Origin: Gambelia wislizenii
Taxonomy: Eukaryota > Chordata > Lepidosauria > Squamata > Crotaphytidae
DNA length: 64,000 bases
Reading direction: 5' to 3'
NCBI GenBank assembly: GCA_030847615.1
Contig: JAUMIR010000002.1
Coordinates: 195,159,809 to 195,223,808 of the forward strand
Shown here piece by piece: positions 23,499 through 38,091 of this stretch; the stretch's first letter is position 1; every line of letters starts with the position of its first letter. The translations under genes were made by a program, and so were the position numbers. The notes below the pieces were generated by a model that searched no databases, was not told the origin of the DNA, and saw only the letters and a list, made by a program, of their open reading frames with translations.

Positions 23499-24893
23499 AG
23501 AAAACAATGAGGAGACAAGCTCCACGTGCTATTGGATGGTCAACTGTTTATTCCTTTTTTTAAAGCCCTATGTGTTTGGCCTGTATTTAAAAGGTCTGCT
23601 TCAGGGGCTAAAAACAAAACACAAATGCAATCTATTATAATTATTAAAAAGACAGGACAACACTGCATTATCTTATCCCATAAAACCATAAAATTACATT
23701 TTTAATAGAACAGAAAATACATACCATTCAATAGAAAACAAGAATTCAGTAGAAAACAGGAAGTGTGGAACAGAGGACTAAAATTTACATGTTCACACAA
23801 TCTTAAGGAATACTTGTATAAGATGATGTACAAATGGTATTTAAGCCCCCCAAAATTAGCAAGAATGTATAAAGGAAGCCAAGATGAATGCTGGAAATGT
23901 CAGAAACAAACAGGTTCATTCTTTCATATGCGGTGGAGATGCGAAAAAGTAAAGAAATTTTGGTTTAAAATTAATAAATGGATAGAAAAAATGTTAAAAA
24001 CCAAAATAGAAAGGAGACCTGAATTATATCTCTTCAATATGATAAACTTAAAAGATAAAACAGAAAAAGAATGTAGAAATTTAATCAGTTACTTAGTGAC
24101 GGCTGTAAGGTGGTCTTGGCAAAGAAATGGAAACCCAGTGAATTACCGACATATATGGAATGGATGGAAAAGGTTATGGAATTAGCAACACTGGACAAAC
24201 TTTCAAATTTATTGAAAAATAAGTCAAATGACATTTTTATAAAGAATTGGGAACCATTTATTGAATACATCAGATAAAAAAATGGGGATATTAATACTTT
24301 GGGTTTTGTGGTATAATTAGTAGAAGTACATTTGATAATGAGATATGTGAGAAATGTCTATGATTGTTGATAATATGTAAAAAGTTAATGAGTTGATAAG
24401 TTGTTAGATAAGAAGAGGAGTTATTAATTCAATGTATATAGAAAAATAATCAAAGAAAAGCGGGAAGCCAATTACAAGGGAGGGGCAGGGTTATGTTGAT
24501 ATGTGAATGATAATACGTTATTTGTCTCTTTATGTATGCTTTTTTATTTTTTGCATGTCAGTTTAGGGTGTTTGTTTTAATAATTATACTGAATAAAATA
24601 TTTTAAACATCAGGAATTACAGGACCAACAAATGATGAAAGAATAGAGTCTACAGGTTTTTTTTGTTATTAATAACAAAAAACAACAACTGTGGATTCTG
24701 TTCTTTCAACATTTGTTGGTCCTGTAATTTGGATAGTGTTTTTAACTCCAGTGATTTCTATTGAATGGTATGTATGTTTTTGATAAGTTAAAAATGTAAC
24801 TTACATACAGGCTGAAACATGTAGGGCTTTTTAAAAACGAATAAACAGTTGACTATCCAATAGCACATGGAGCTTGGCTCCTCATTGTTTTCT
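23499..24893. mobile_element. Fold-back DNA element carrying an L1 insertion
   Basis: The outer left arm (agaaaacaatgaggag, gctattggatggtcaactg) is inverted at the right end (gttgactatccaatagcac, ctcctcattgttttct). A second matched block is ataccattcaatagaaa (left) and tttctattgaatggtat (right). An internal hairpin pairs attacaggaccaacaaatg (24613) with catttgttggtcctgtaat (24711). Between the arms lies an L1 3' end. Confidence 0.75.
23761..24606 (+). mobile_element. L1 LINE 3' end
   Basis: A 140-codon frame encodes the ORF2 C-terminus with CWKCQKQTGSFFHMRWRCEK, the L1 Cys-rich motif, related to the copy at 14613-14867. The 3' UTR follows and ends in gaataaaatattttaaa. It lies inside the fold-back element and so is the younger insertion. 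Confidence 0.85.
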
Positions 24894-25423
24894 TCTTACA
24901 TATGTGTTTTTCAGTATTTTTTCAATATTAGCATGTTATTACCACTAAAGTAGCACATTGTATACCATTGTTACTTTTAGTACATTACTTACAAGCTTGG
25001 TTGAAGGCTGCTGAAAAGTACCGCTTTGAGTCCTGCTCAGCTGGCCATCCACTGGGGCAATATCCCAAATCCACATGAGCATCCTTGCAACATCCATCCT
25101 ATTCCCCTTTGAGTCATTCCAGTGGGGAGGGCCTGATTTATTGCCATATATTGCAGGGAGAGAAAGCTTTCCCTCCCTGCCAGTTTTCTAAATCCTTTCC
25201 TAATGAGTGCATTTTCTCCTTGTGGGAAAAGAAGCAGAATTGGCTCAGGCAAAGAAACCTAGGAAAGCTGATTGACTGATACTATTCATAATTATCTTTG
25301 TCCCCCCTGAAAATTGCCCTTAGTGGGTAGTCACCGGGCCATTTTTGTTACCAAGTTTGTTTGTTTGTTTTTAAGATACAGTTTGTGAGCTTAGATAGCC
25401 TTGAGCTCACAGGTCATACTTTA
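24894..25423. other. No gene recognised
   Basis: Frames at 25037-25279 on both strands lack family motifs and a homologous ACOX1 segment. Confidence 0.45.
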
Positions 25424-25643
25424 GCCAAATCCATACTACACAAATAATCCAGTTTGAAACTGAAATATTTGTCATGCCTTTTTCCTAAGGAATCCTGGGA
25501 TTTGTAGTTTGGTGAGGCACCAACACTCTTTGGCAGCAACGGTGAAATACCTTGTAAAACTACAAATCCCAGAATTCAGAAAGAAGGAGCCATGGCAAAT
25601 AATCCAGTTTCAAACTGGATTATTTGTGTAGTGTGGATTTGGC
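25424..25643. mobile_element. Palindromic hAT-like MITE
   Basis: Inverted ends gccaaatccatactacacaa...ataatccagttt and aaactggattatttgtgtag...ggatttggc are nearly perfect over about 32 bp. The interior is also inverted (gggatttgtagttt, aaactacaaatccc). Confidence 0.85.
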
Positions 25644-26684
25644 CAATGTCTACTCCAGTGATAGTTCCTGAGCTTTGGAACAGCTTCAAGAACTGCTTCT
25701 CTCTCTTGAGCGAGCTGTTAAGACTTTTCTTTTCCAATCAGGTTTTTGTTTCTATTGTCATATTGGTGGGCCTTCCTGTCAGGTCTTGATGTGTCCTTTT
25801 GGCTTTCTCCTTGTAACTTGACTGGTATTGCTCTGGGATCTGACAGCATTAAATAGAAGGCAAAAATAACCTATGTATGTGAAACCAGGTCACATGTTTA
25901 AAGAAGATTCATTTCTCCTTCCTTTTGCTGAAACAGTTTACTTCACCTGTGCCAATATGGGGTGGTTACCATCTGCAGATTGTAAAGAAAGTGCTCTCCT
26001 CCATTAGGGCATTCTACAAGCCTACTCCACTATAGTGTCACGATGGTATATACCAAGCTGTAGTAACAGCTTGAAGCAGTTATGGAGACAGGTCAATCTT
26101 TTTTAAAAACATGCTTGAAGGCCAAACTATTGTTGATAAGCTCAGTCTGAAATTAGACAGCCAGATACATACTTTTGTGAGCCTTGCCTGTGGCATTTAG
26201 TTCCTATTGCTTCCACAGCCCTTACCTTCCCATTTTCCTTAGCATCTTACTATCTGTGTCAGAATAAAGGGGATCCTGTACAAATGCCAACACTGTTATC
26301 AATGGGAGAAAGTACAATTTGTAGAGGATAGATTCTTTAGGTGTAGAATTTTCCTCTTAAAAGGATTGTAAAAGATAACCTTTGCCTTTTAATTGTTTTT
26401 TTTTACCAATAGCTACAGTAAAGTTTTTTTAAAAAAATAAATACATGCATGAGTGATGTTAAAGAGTTCAGAGTACAGCTTCTCTACATTTTACTATTAA
26501 AAGGAACTGTTATACAGTGTGTCAGTGATGCTTTATTGTGGCTACTGCTGTGTCTAAAAGCTTAAGATGTGAAAAAGGATATAAGTTATACATTTCTGTG
26601 TATGTCTGCAGAAAAATGGAAGTCTGTTGGAGCCTAGGAAAGTAGCGGCTAAGACCTGATCAATCATCTCTCTTTCTCCCGTAG
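25644..26684. other. ACOX1 intron 2 sequence, no feature
   Basis: AT-rich intronic sequence directly upstream of exon 3a. I see no recognisable exon 2 here. Confidence 0.5.
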
Positions 26685-26851
26685 GGTATGCGTGGGCATG
26701 CCCAAACCTCTTTTGCCTATTGATCTACACTTCAGCATGTTTACGTCCACCTTATTGAACCAGTGCAGTGATACTCAGCGAGAGAAATGGCTGCCTCTGG
26801 CCTCTCGATTCCAGATAATCGGCACCTACGCTCAGACAGAATTGGGGCACG
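26685..26851 (+). CDS. ACOX1: ACOX1 exon 3a (alternative third exon)
   Basis: This 167-bp exon follows a pyrimidine-rich acceptor (tctttctcccgtag) and ends at the donor g|gttagt. Its first base completes a codon begun in exon 2, giving Lys if exon 2 ends in AA. It reads through HFSMFTSTLLNQ, QREKWLP and [14 protein letters not shown], matching the mammalian 3a isoform more closely than 3b. It is 6 bp longer than 3b, adding two residues before the HFSMF segment, but keeps the same entry and exit phases. 3a and 3b can therefore replace each other. In mammals the 3a enzyme is associated with shorter-chain acyl-CoAs. There is no stop codon or frameshift. Confidence 0.9.
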
Positions 26852-27105
26852 GTTAGTTCGTTTCAAGACTTATGGGTGACCCTGTTTGGTGTAACTCTTA
26901 CCTGGCAGTTATCTTTAGGATGAAAATGTAAATATTTTTCTTTTTTTAAAAAATACTAGTCAGATTTCAATTTTGAGTTTTGACTGTCCTGGCTCCCTGT
27001 AATGGTGTAAACAAAGTTGTGCAGTTTGCACATTCAGAGGCACCTCCTGGCTGTCTGCTGGTTTTATTTCCTTGCTGTCAGATCTTGAATGTAACAGGCC
27101 AAATA

Positions 27106-27284
27106 CAGTGGGCCCTCCAGATCTGTGGGGATTTGGTTCCAGGACCCCCCCACAAATGCAAAAAAGCCAGTGGATGATCATGTCCCACACTATTAAATGA
27201 CAGCTGCATTTAATAATAGGGCATGATAGTCCATGGTCACTTGAAACCATGGATCTGGAGCCTGTGGATTGGGAGGGCCCACTG
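27106..27284. mobile_element. Tigger-like MITE
   Basis: A 179-bp element with perfect 13-bp terminal inverted repeats (cagtgggccctcc and ggagggcccactg) and TA on both sides. Confidence 0.9.
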
Positions 27285-27498
27285 TACCACAGCTTGAAGA
27301 TGTTACCTTTTTGGATTACAGCTCCCATTGTCCCCAAGTCAGCATTGCCATAGTGCCTGGTGAATTCTGGAAGCTTCATTCAAAAAGTAACACTTTGCAG
27401 GCTCAGAATTGTTCCAAAGACTGCTGATGGTCAGTTTCAGCAATTTGTTTAGTTAGCCTAGTTTTCATTTTGAATTTAGGAAATACTGCCCAAGAATA

Positions 27499-28071
27499 GA
27501 TTTTCCTTGGTTGTTTCCCACCTCCCCACCCCCCAGACTGTGAGGGTGTGTTCTGGAATAGTTTCTTTCTGAGGTTTCACTTACATTTGTGGCTGGCATC
27601 CTCAGAGAATGGTTGGGTAGGTGTGTGTGGAGTTATGTGCTGTGAACCCCTATTGGGGATGATATGTAAATTTGTGTAATTGAATGGTTAGTTTCTGGGT
27701 ATAGAAATGCAAGGCTCGTTAGTGTCTGTTTGGCTAATGGTTGGTTGATGAGCCATTATCTGCTGGGAATTCTTTTGTAAGTGTTGACTTTTTATTCTGT
27801 TGTATTTCAAAACTGGGAGCCACACTTTATTTACTTTTAAGGTTTCTTCTTTCCTGTTGAAGTTGTCCAGGTGTTTGTGGATTTCAATAGCTTCTCTGTG
27901 CATTCTGACATGATAGTTGTTGGCATGGTCTAGAATTTCTGTGTTTTCAAATAGCATTTTGTGTCCAGGTTGGTTTATAACATGTTCTGCTACTGCCTCA
28001 CAGCCCGGGGAAAAAAAACCACAAGGAAAATCTATGGATGCCGGCTGTGAAAGCCTTTGACTTCACATTGA
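27499..28071 (-). mobile_element. Penelope-like retroelement fragment with inverted tail
   Basis: Flanked by a 14-bp duplication, actgcccaagaata (27485-27498 and 28072-28085). The minus strand encodes the end of the Penelope polyprotein (GIY-YIG side): MLFENTEILDHANNYHVRMH, then HKHLDNFNRKEE and LPVLKYNRIKSQ. The 3' end at left carries a hammerhead-like motif. The right end (about 28000-28071) is a short piece of the element's 3' tail in the opposite orientation (aatctatggatgccggctgt), an arrangement known for these elements. Confidence 0.88.
27567..27609 (-). ncRNA. Hammerhead-ribozyme-like motif (degenerate) in Penelope element
   Basis: On the minus strand: CTGAGGA (27599-27605), a stem-loop, GAAA (27575-27578) and CTC at the cleavage site. 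Flanks TTCT and AGAA could form helix I. The ACGT box is changed to ACCT, so this copy is probably dead. Confidence 0.4.
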
Positions 28072-28869
28072 ACTGCCCAAGAATATTGCAGTATTATATT
28101 TCCAAAATCCTAGGTCAACATCAGTTTAATCACATACAAATTAAACGTAGGATCACATATTGCAAACCACATGGATTTAAATCTTCATACTTGAGACTTG
28201 ACGTATGGTGGAAGTTCTAGCGTAAGTGCTTGAAATGAGGTAGGGCCAAGCATATAGCTTTCTGATTGGTGCATTTGGCAGAGGAGAAAATGCTTTGTGT
28301 TGCATTCATCCCTCTACAATCTCTGTGCGAGGCACAGCAGCATATGAGGCACACCCAGCACTTGGTGGTGGTCTCTACTATTGTCCGCCAGACAAATGAG
28401 TTGATCCAGTGCAGTTTTCTTCACAGAATGAACTCGTTTAGTACAAGCTTCTGGAAGTCACTATCTGGAAAGACCCTTTGCTAGTGTCTTGCACAGTCAG
28501 CCTTTCCTTTAGGATTACTTTCTTTCAGCTTTTGGAGCCAGGGAGAAATATCAAACCATCTTTTCCTCAGCCAGTCTGGGAAGATTTAAAATGTTGGCTC
28601 TCTGTATGTCTGTTGTTGCATGAGGCAGCCAATAGCTGTGGCCACAATTCAACCACACTCAGTATTTGCTTGGATGGGTGACTCTTTTCAAGTACATGAA
28701 CTGGAGGAACATATCAAGTACAAGATGAAATTATACCAAAATCCACGTCAAGCTTCTAAATGGCTTCTTTTCTCATCTGGTGAGTGTGTTTAAATTTGAA
28801 AGGTAGTGCTGTTGTTCAAAGCACTTATCTCTCTCACTTATGGTGACATTGTACATAAATCTTAAGAAG

Positions 28870-29420
28870 GTATTTAAGATTTAGATTGTATACTTACAAT
28901 CCTAAATATACACTGGACTGACTATGTGACAAATGTTGCTGTCCTTGAGCAAGCAAGGGTTACTAGCATTGAGGCCATGATATTGAGAAGACAGCTGCGC
29001 TGGGCAGGGCACATTTCTAGGATGGAGGACCATCGCCTCCCAAAAATAGTACTCTACGGTGAACTCGCCACGGGTCAGCACAAGAGGGGCACTCCAAAAA
29101 ATCGATATAAGGACTCCCTGAGGCAACATCTCAGGCTCGGCCAAATTGATCACCAACAATGGTCCGCCCTGGCCTCACATTGGGAGGCATGGAGACGCAC
29201 TATCCACAATGCTGCAGCCTTATTTGAGAACTCACGCCGAACAAGTCTTGAAGAGAAACGACAACGCAGAAAGAATCACAACCCGGAAACATCACCCAAG
29301 GAGACCTTCTGCTGTGCTTTCTGCAACCGGACTTGTTTATCTCCGATTGGCCTTTTCAGTCATCAGCACGCTTGCAGAAAGCACAGGATGAGTCCTTCCT
29401 GAATCTTTGTTTGCGAAGAA
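28870..29420 (+). mobile_element. LINE fragment with intact 158-codon C-terminal ORF
   Basis: The frame 28926-29402 reads MILRRQLRWAGHISRMEDHR, PKIVLYGELATGQHKRGTPK, then YKDSLRQHL and a C-terminal Cys/His cluster CAFCNRTCLSPIGLFSHQHA. This pattern ends the RT polyprotein of some non-LTR retrotransposons (jockey/RTE-like). The clade is uncertain. It is open over its whole length, which suggests a fairly young copy. Confidence 0.7.
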
Positions 29421-30689
29421 AAGCCAGAGAGAGATTTAAGATTGATGACTTAATCTGGAATCTTTTAATGCTGTACTGGATTTTATAGGAGGCATGAATG
29501 CCCCCAAATGAGAAGAAAAGCCCATGGTTTCTAGTTTGTCTGCAATCAAACCTGAAGAATGGTGAATCAAATGACTTCTTAGGCTATGTGATGAAGACAT
29601 TGTTTCCATTTTTAACTGTCAGAAGTCATCCCTTTGTGAAGATAAACACACAACCTTATTTTGGTACACTTCTTATCACCATTTGCATGTAATGACTGAA
29701 TGGAACATCCCAGGACTAAGCACATGGAGTAACCTGTTTGTCTTCCCCTTTACTTTCTTTCCAACTTTGTCTATGGCATTTTTTTTTTTTTTGCATGCTG
29801 TCTTACTAACATATTCATCTGTCTGTATATCAGTGTGTAATACTGTAATCACAGCTAATCAGTACAGTATGGTAAGGATGAATGAATCGTGCTGATACCT
29901 TCACAGTTGCTGTGAGTGATGATGCACTGGTGCAACTCTCTGTTTTTGATGATTGCTAAATGGCATGTGCAAGCTGTTGAATGGTGGCTGATTTGAACTT
30001 CGTTGCTCTAGAATCAAAGCTCTGCTTTAAACTATTAAATTTGACTAGGGCTGGCTTGACAAAGATCTGGTGTGTGGGGGGGAAATCTTTAGTGGCAGAT
30101 GGGAATTAACTCTTCTACCTATTTGAAAATTTGCTAATTTCATATCTTAAAGGCAAGCATTTTTGCATTGACTGCAAGTTTGCTAGATCCCAGGATAGAA
30201 GACATTCTTCACTCCAGACCTATGTTTGGGCTGCATATCAAATCGTATATAGATCTTCTGCTATCTTGGTATTGCAGCCTGTTACCCAGTTTTTGTCTCT
30301 CTGCAGGATTAGGAGTCAGGACTCCTCTTTCAGCAATAAGTAGCAGAGAGAAAATGGGGGCATGGCAGCATTGTGCTTGAAAATTTGGAACATTTGTTGT
30401 TTGACTTGTAAATCAGGACACTGAGTATTATTATTTAAAACTTTATTTCTTTATTATTTTTACTGTATAGTGATTTCAGACATCAATAGCTGGAGATAAT
30501 TCTTCCATGTCCTTTTGATAATGTCCTGATTCTCATGTACAAAGACATATGTATATAATTTACTCTGTGTTAGTTATATAATATGCCATTTTTATAGTAG
30601 CCCAATAATTTGAGAGAGGTTAGAAATACTGGCTGGCATCCTGTTGAGCAGTTACAAATGCATAAGCTAGACTTACACATTTGTAACTA
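29421..30689. other. ACOX1 intron (3a-3b), no feature
   Basis: AT-rich intronic sequence with short motif-free frames. Confidence 0.5.
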
Positions 30690-30912
30690 CAGGTCAACCC
30701 CTGTATCTGCGGAGGATACATTCCAAGACCCCCTGTGGATACCTGAAATAATGGATAGTAGGGAATAGTGTTATTTTAAATGAGATGAATGCTGGAAGTT
30801 GACCATAGAATCACAGTGGAGGACCTAGAAATGCCTAGAGAGAACACTTTTTTTTCTGACATGGATAAGTGAAACCATGAATACCGAATCAGTGGATATG
30901 AGGGTCAACCAG
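30690..30912. mobile_element. Tigger-like MITE
   Basis: About 223 bp with related ends (caggtcaacccctgtatctg and ggatatgagggtcaaccag) bounded by TA, and an interior like that of 60449-60650 (gaccatagaatcacagtgga). Confidence 0.75.
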
Positions 30913-32912
30913 TATTACACATGCATGTTTACAATTTTGGCACTAATGCCACAATCACAAATGTACACACACCCCAACCTATGTTAACAACCAGCATCCA
31001 CACCAAGTGGCGGGAGAGAGCTGGTAATGTTATCCAGCAACACCGTAATCATCAGCAGAACAGACCTCCATTGTTCAGTGCAGCTGCTGGCTGTTAAGGT
31101 AGATTTGAGGAGTCAGGTCAGGAGGGGATATGTCATTACATATTCATAGCTATATCTCTGACTTAGAATCTTGGCCTTTTTCTTAATGATAAGATATAAT
31201 AAACCTCACCTCTCTGTTATATAAAGGTGCTATGGACAGGCTGGAAATACTGCATTATTTAAGTTTTAATGCTGATACCATACAGTCTGTTCCTATCACA
31301 GTAGGATTTAATTTAGGGTTGTTGTTTTTTAGTTTGGTTCATTTTTTATGGAGTGAGTGAGAATACTCCAACTAGATTCAATGTGTTTGCAATAAATAAT
31401 GTTTGAACTGTCTAAAGAAGAGCCTCTACCCCTGCTACCTTCTGGTGCCAAGCATACAACTACTGCTAGAGCAGCCATTGCTATTGTACCTTTGATGAGG
31501 GGGCCTTTCACCGTCAGCCTAGGAATACTGGCTATCTTGCAGGAACGATTTATTAGCAGCTTTTGCCCCTTTCTAGTATGAAATGTGTTAATTGCTAAGG
31601 CTGGCAAAGACAGTTCCCTTCCTTAGCTGTTGCTACTGAGACTATCAAGGAAGGGGTACCCTTATCATGCCTACATCCCCATGAAGCCTCTTTCTCATTT
31701 CCCCACCCCATTCCACCCCACCTGCAGCCACAAAAGCATCTTGTGTGGGAAGTGCTGCAACCATCTGGGAATACCAGATACTGTACACCGTATTCAGAGG
31801 AAGGCAAAGACAAATCACCTCAGAGTATTCCTTGCCTAAGAAAACAGTATGAAATTCATGGAGTTGCCATAATTTGACACATGTCTTGAATGCACATATT
31901 TGACTTTAAATAACACAGAGATCAGGAGCATGTAAATCACTGTTATTTTAATCCTCTGTAAACCTGTAAACTACCCCATTATTATCCCCATATTGCAGAT
32001 TGGATACCAAGTCTGAAAATGTATAGATTACTAAAGTATACATAGCATGTTCATGACAACAGATAAATTTGGACCAAGGAGCTCTAGGATTGCTCTTTTA
32101 GTCACTACACCAGCTCATGCAGGAAATGAAATGAGCACTGCAGGAAGGAGGGTTGGGACAATGGGACAATGAGTGCTTAATGCTTAATCTGGATCAAAAG
32201 ATCATGTGTGGCTATTGGATTATCATAAGGAAGCATGTTTTATTGGCTTCAGGTAACCTTTGCTGGTGTTGGTTCACCTGTTTATAAATGTTGGCTTTTG
32301 ACACAAAGCTATGGATCTATTCATTAGCTTTGATTGCTGGTTCAGAGCATTGTTCTTTTCTTGTACAGAAATCCCCTAGACAATCATTTGAAAGCAACAA
32401 CAAAAATTGATGGTGGCAAACATATTGGGAGCAAAAAGAGACAATTAAAATAAGTCTTTGCCATTTGTTTTAAATCGTGTTTTGTCTAAACATTTTCCTG
32501 AGAAGTTGAATTGGATATGGATGGATTCCTTTAATTCCATGGTGAAGCATTCCTTATCTAATTTGGTCCAAAACCAATTAAGTGCTCGGACAGAAAATGT
32601 ACTTTGAAGATTTGGGAGGAACCAACTGAACTTCTGTTTAATACTGTTGTAATTACAATCCCCTATGCCACCAGTGTTGCTCTGCCATTCTGGTCCTCTT
32701 TTTGAAACAGGAATGGAATACCTGCTACTTGTGTAAATCATTTTGGGCCAAGGAAAAGAATGGTGCTTTGATAAAATTGTGCTTGCGAAATTCTTATTTG
32801 TACAAAATTCTTATTTTTTTTCTGTCAACCTTCCAATCTGCACCTCCAATCTCTCCTGCTTCAATCCGCCAATGTCCCTTCACAATTCCCTTCCCTCGGC
32901 ATTTCTCCACAG
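30913..32912. other. ACOX1 intron between exons 3a and 3b, no feature
   Basis: Two kilobases of AT-rich sequence without recognisable repeat or exon. Frames at 31329-31839 are motif-free. Confidence 0.5.
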
Positions 32913-33073
32913 TTCTGCTCACCGTGGACGACCTGAACCTCTGGATCTTCACCTGGGCATGTTCCTGCCCACGCTCCTAACCCAGGCAACCCAAGAACAG
33001 CAGGATCGCTTCTTCATGCCTGCTTGGAACTTGGAGATCATTGGCACATATGCTCAAACAGAGATGGGTCATG
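32913..33073 (+). CDS. ACOX1: ACOX1 exon 3b (alternative third exon)
   Basis: This 161-bp exon lies between acceptor ctccacag and donor g|gtatag. It begins with the base completing the Asn codon (AA|T) and then reads [38 protein letters not shown] and [16 protein letters not shown]. The match to mammalian exon 3b is nearly complete. Splicing 3a and 3b together would add a net out-of-phase 328 nt, so they should be used exclusively. In mammals the 3b isoform handles long-chain substrates such as palmitoyl-CoA. The [10 protein letters not shown] segment belongs to the conserved FAD- and substrate-binding region. Confidence 0.97.
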
Positions 33074-33934
33074 GTATAGTACTTTCAAGTCTTATTTGAA
33101 AGAGTAATACAGCTGGGTAGAATATGTTTCAAAAAGTGTAGAAGCTGTTTCCTTAAGTCCAGGGTTCTTTAGGCTGTCTGGTTCACAGCCATAGGATCCC
33201 TCTTTATGAAAGAGGGGTGTGCGTAGAGGTAGAAATGTCAGATGGTATTGGAGACATTTCTCAGCCTTATGCCAAGGGTGACATTGCTAAGAAGTCAATG
33301 AGCCTTTCCCCATGTTTCTTGCATGACTTCTTCCATTGCCTGACATACATCAGCTTTCGGGTTACACATTTAAATTACATGCATGCTCTCAAAGAACAAA
33401 GATTAGCATGTAGTCTTGAGCAAGAAATAAGTTGATGAAACCACCTTTAAGTTAAGCAATACTTTGAAAAGGACCTGAGAGAGAAAGAAGTGTATTTCCT
33501 AACCGTCCTAATTCATCCTATCAGTAACAGTGCTTAAATCAAGTGGTTCCTTGAAAGTATCTCAGCTTCTGAAGCACTAGGTGCAGCCTCTCTAAATAAT
33601 GGGGGAGGGAGCAGGGGAGTTATTTGCAAATAGTCTCTCTCTTCAGTGGATTTCTGTACTAGATGAACTTTGATTACAGTCTGTATATATTTGACAGGCA
33701 CTCCTGGCTTCTACATATATTAATGCTTAATTAAAAATTCTTAAGCTTCAAGGCAGACTACTTCACAGATCTTTAATATACAGTAAAATATAATACGAAG
33801 GTATCACAGAAAGATTTTAATTTACAAAAGTTAATCTGCTTATACCAAATAGAAGCTTCTTTCTAGTTTCTGTAATGTTACGGGAGAAATGAACCCTCTA
33901 AAAAATAAATATTTTTGTTAAGTCTTATATAACA

Positions 33935-34590
33935 ACAATAATAATAATATTTATTTCTTACCTGCCTTCCCCCGTGGACTGAGGTGGGGAACAACAGATT
34001 TACACATAACTAATATAAGTTAAAATACATATTGATTAAAATACATTAACCCATTAAAACACATATCAGTTTTAAAACAAATAAAACCAATCCATATTAA
34101 AATAATTTAAAATTCACAGTTTAAAAATACTCTGGATAGGCCTGCCAGAAGAGACTAGTCTTTAATGCTATTTTAAATTCAGACAGTATATTCATCTGTC
34201 CAGTCTCTTCCAGCAGGCCATTCCAGAGTCTAGGGGCAGCTGAAGAAAAAGTCTCTGGGTGACAGTTGCCATCCTAGGACCTGAGTGTATGAGGCGCATT
34301 ATATGGGAGAAGCCGATCCTATCAGTAACCTGAACCCAAACCATGTAGGGCTTTAAAAGGTAACAACCAACACTTTGTATCTTGCCCGGAAACTAATTGG
34401 CAGCCAGTGGAGTGATTTTAATATTGGTGTAATGTGATCACTCCTAAGTGTACCAGTAACCAATCTGGCTGCCATGTTTTGCACTAATTAAAGTTTCTGA
34501 ATTTGGTACAGAGGTAACCCAGTGTATAGTACGTTGCAGAAGCCCAACCTTGAGGTTATCAGTGTGGGCACTACCATCTTTATATCACTT
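33935..34590 (-). mobile_element. L2-like LINE 3' fragment
   Basis: An (ATA)n tail and tgccttcccccgtggac precede noncoding and coding sequence with catgtagggctttaaaaggt and cactttgtatcttgcccgga, shared with the other L2-like copies. Confidence 0.75.
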
Positions 34591-37488
<2,898 letters not shown>

Positions 37489-37908
37489 TAAACTTCAATG
37501 CTACATGCATTGTCCCTTCCTTTAGAACGCCCCCCCCCGTAAAGACAGTTAAACTAATTATTTTTATTTTTAAAACCAATTCATGTTATATAATCTTTTT
37601 TCACTGTGTAAAAAGTATGGGAAAAAATCCCCAACTTTGATCTTGTCCTAAGTTCTAGAACCTAGAGAATGGAAGGGTTCCTATTAGTCTAATGTGTTAC
37701 ATAAGGATGCTACCACTGGTAAACAGTCTTGCTTCAGAAATATTTCTCATTCTTTCTTGCTGTCCTCTTGTGGCTGAAGGTTGAGGTGGGAGGAAGTGGT
37801 TTTACATTAAAGAGGCTTGACTGTTTTTTTCTTGACATATGTTTTTCTCTATGCCCTCTAGATAGTTGGACTACCCCTCCCTTCATGGCCATTAGTCATG
37901 CTGGTTGG

Positions 37909-37978
37909 GAATTATTTTATTTATTTATTGGATTCATAGACCGCCTTTCTCCCAAGATGGGATTCAAGGCAGAATTAT
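37909..37978 (-). repeat. Short L2-like 3' end
   Basis: ttattttatttatttattgg, then gaccgcctttctcccaagat, the tail motif of the L2-like family. Confidence 0.6.
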
Positions 37979-38091
37979 GAAGGCTCTAGTTCAATGAATC
38001 TGCAGGTTAGGGAAGACTGCTGTAGGGAAATCAAGAATGGTATGCTTCCTGCTCAAGCAGATCCTCCTTATTTTTTCATTGGGGCAACATA

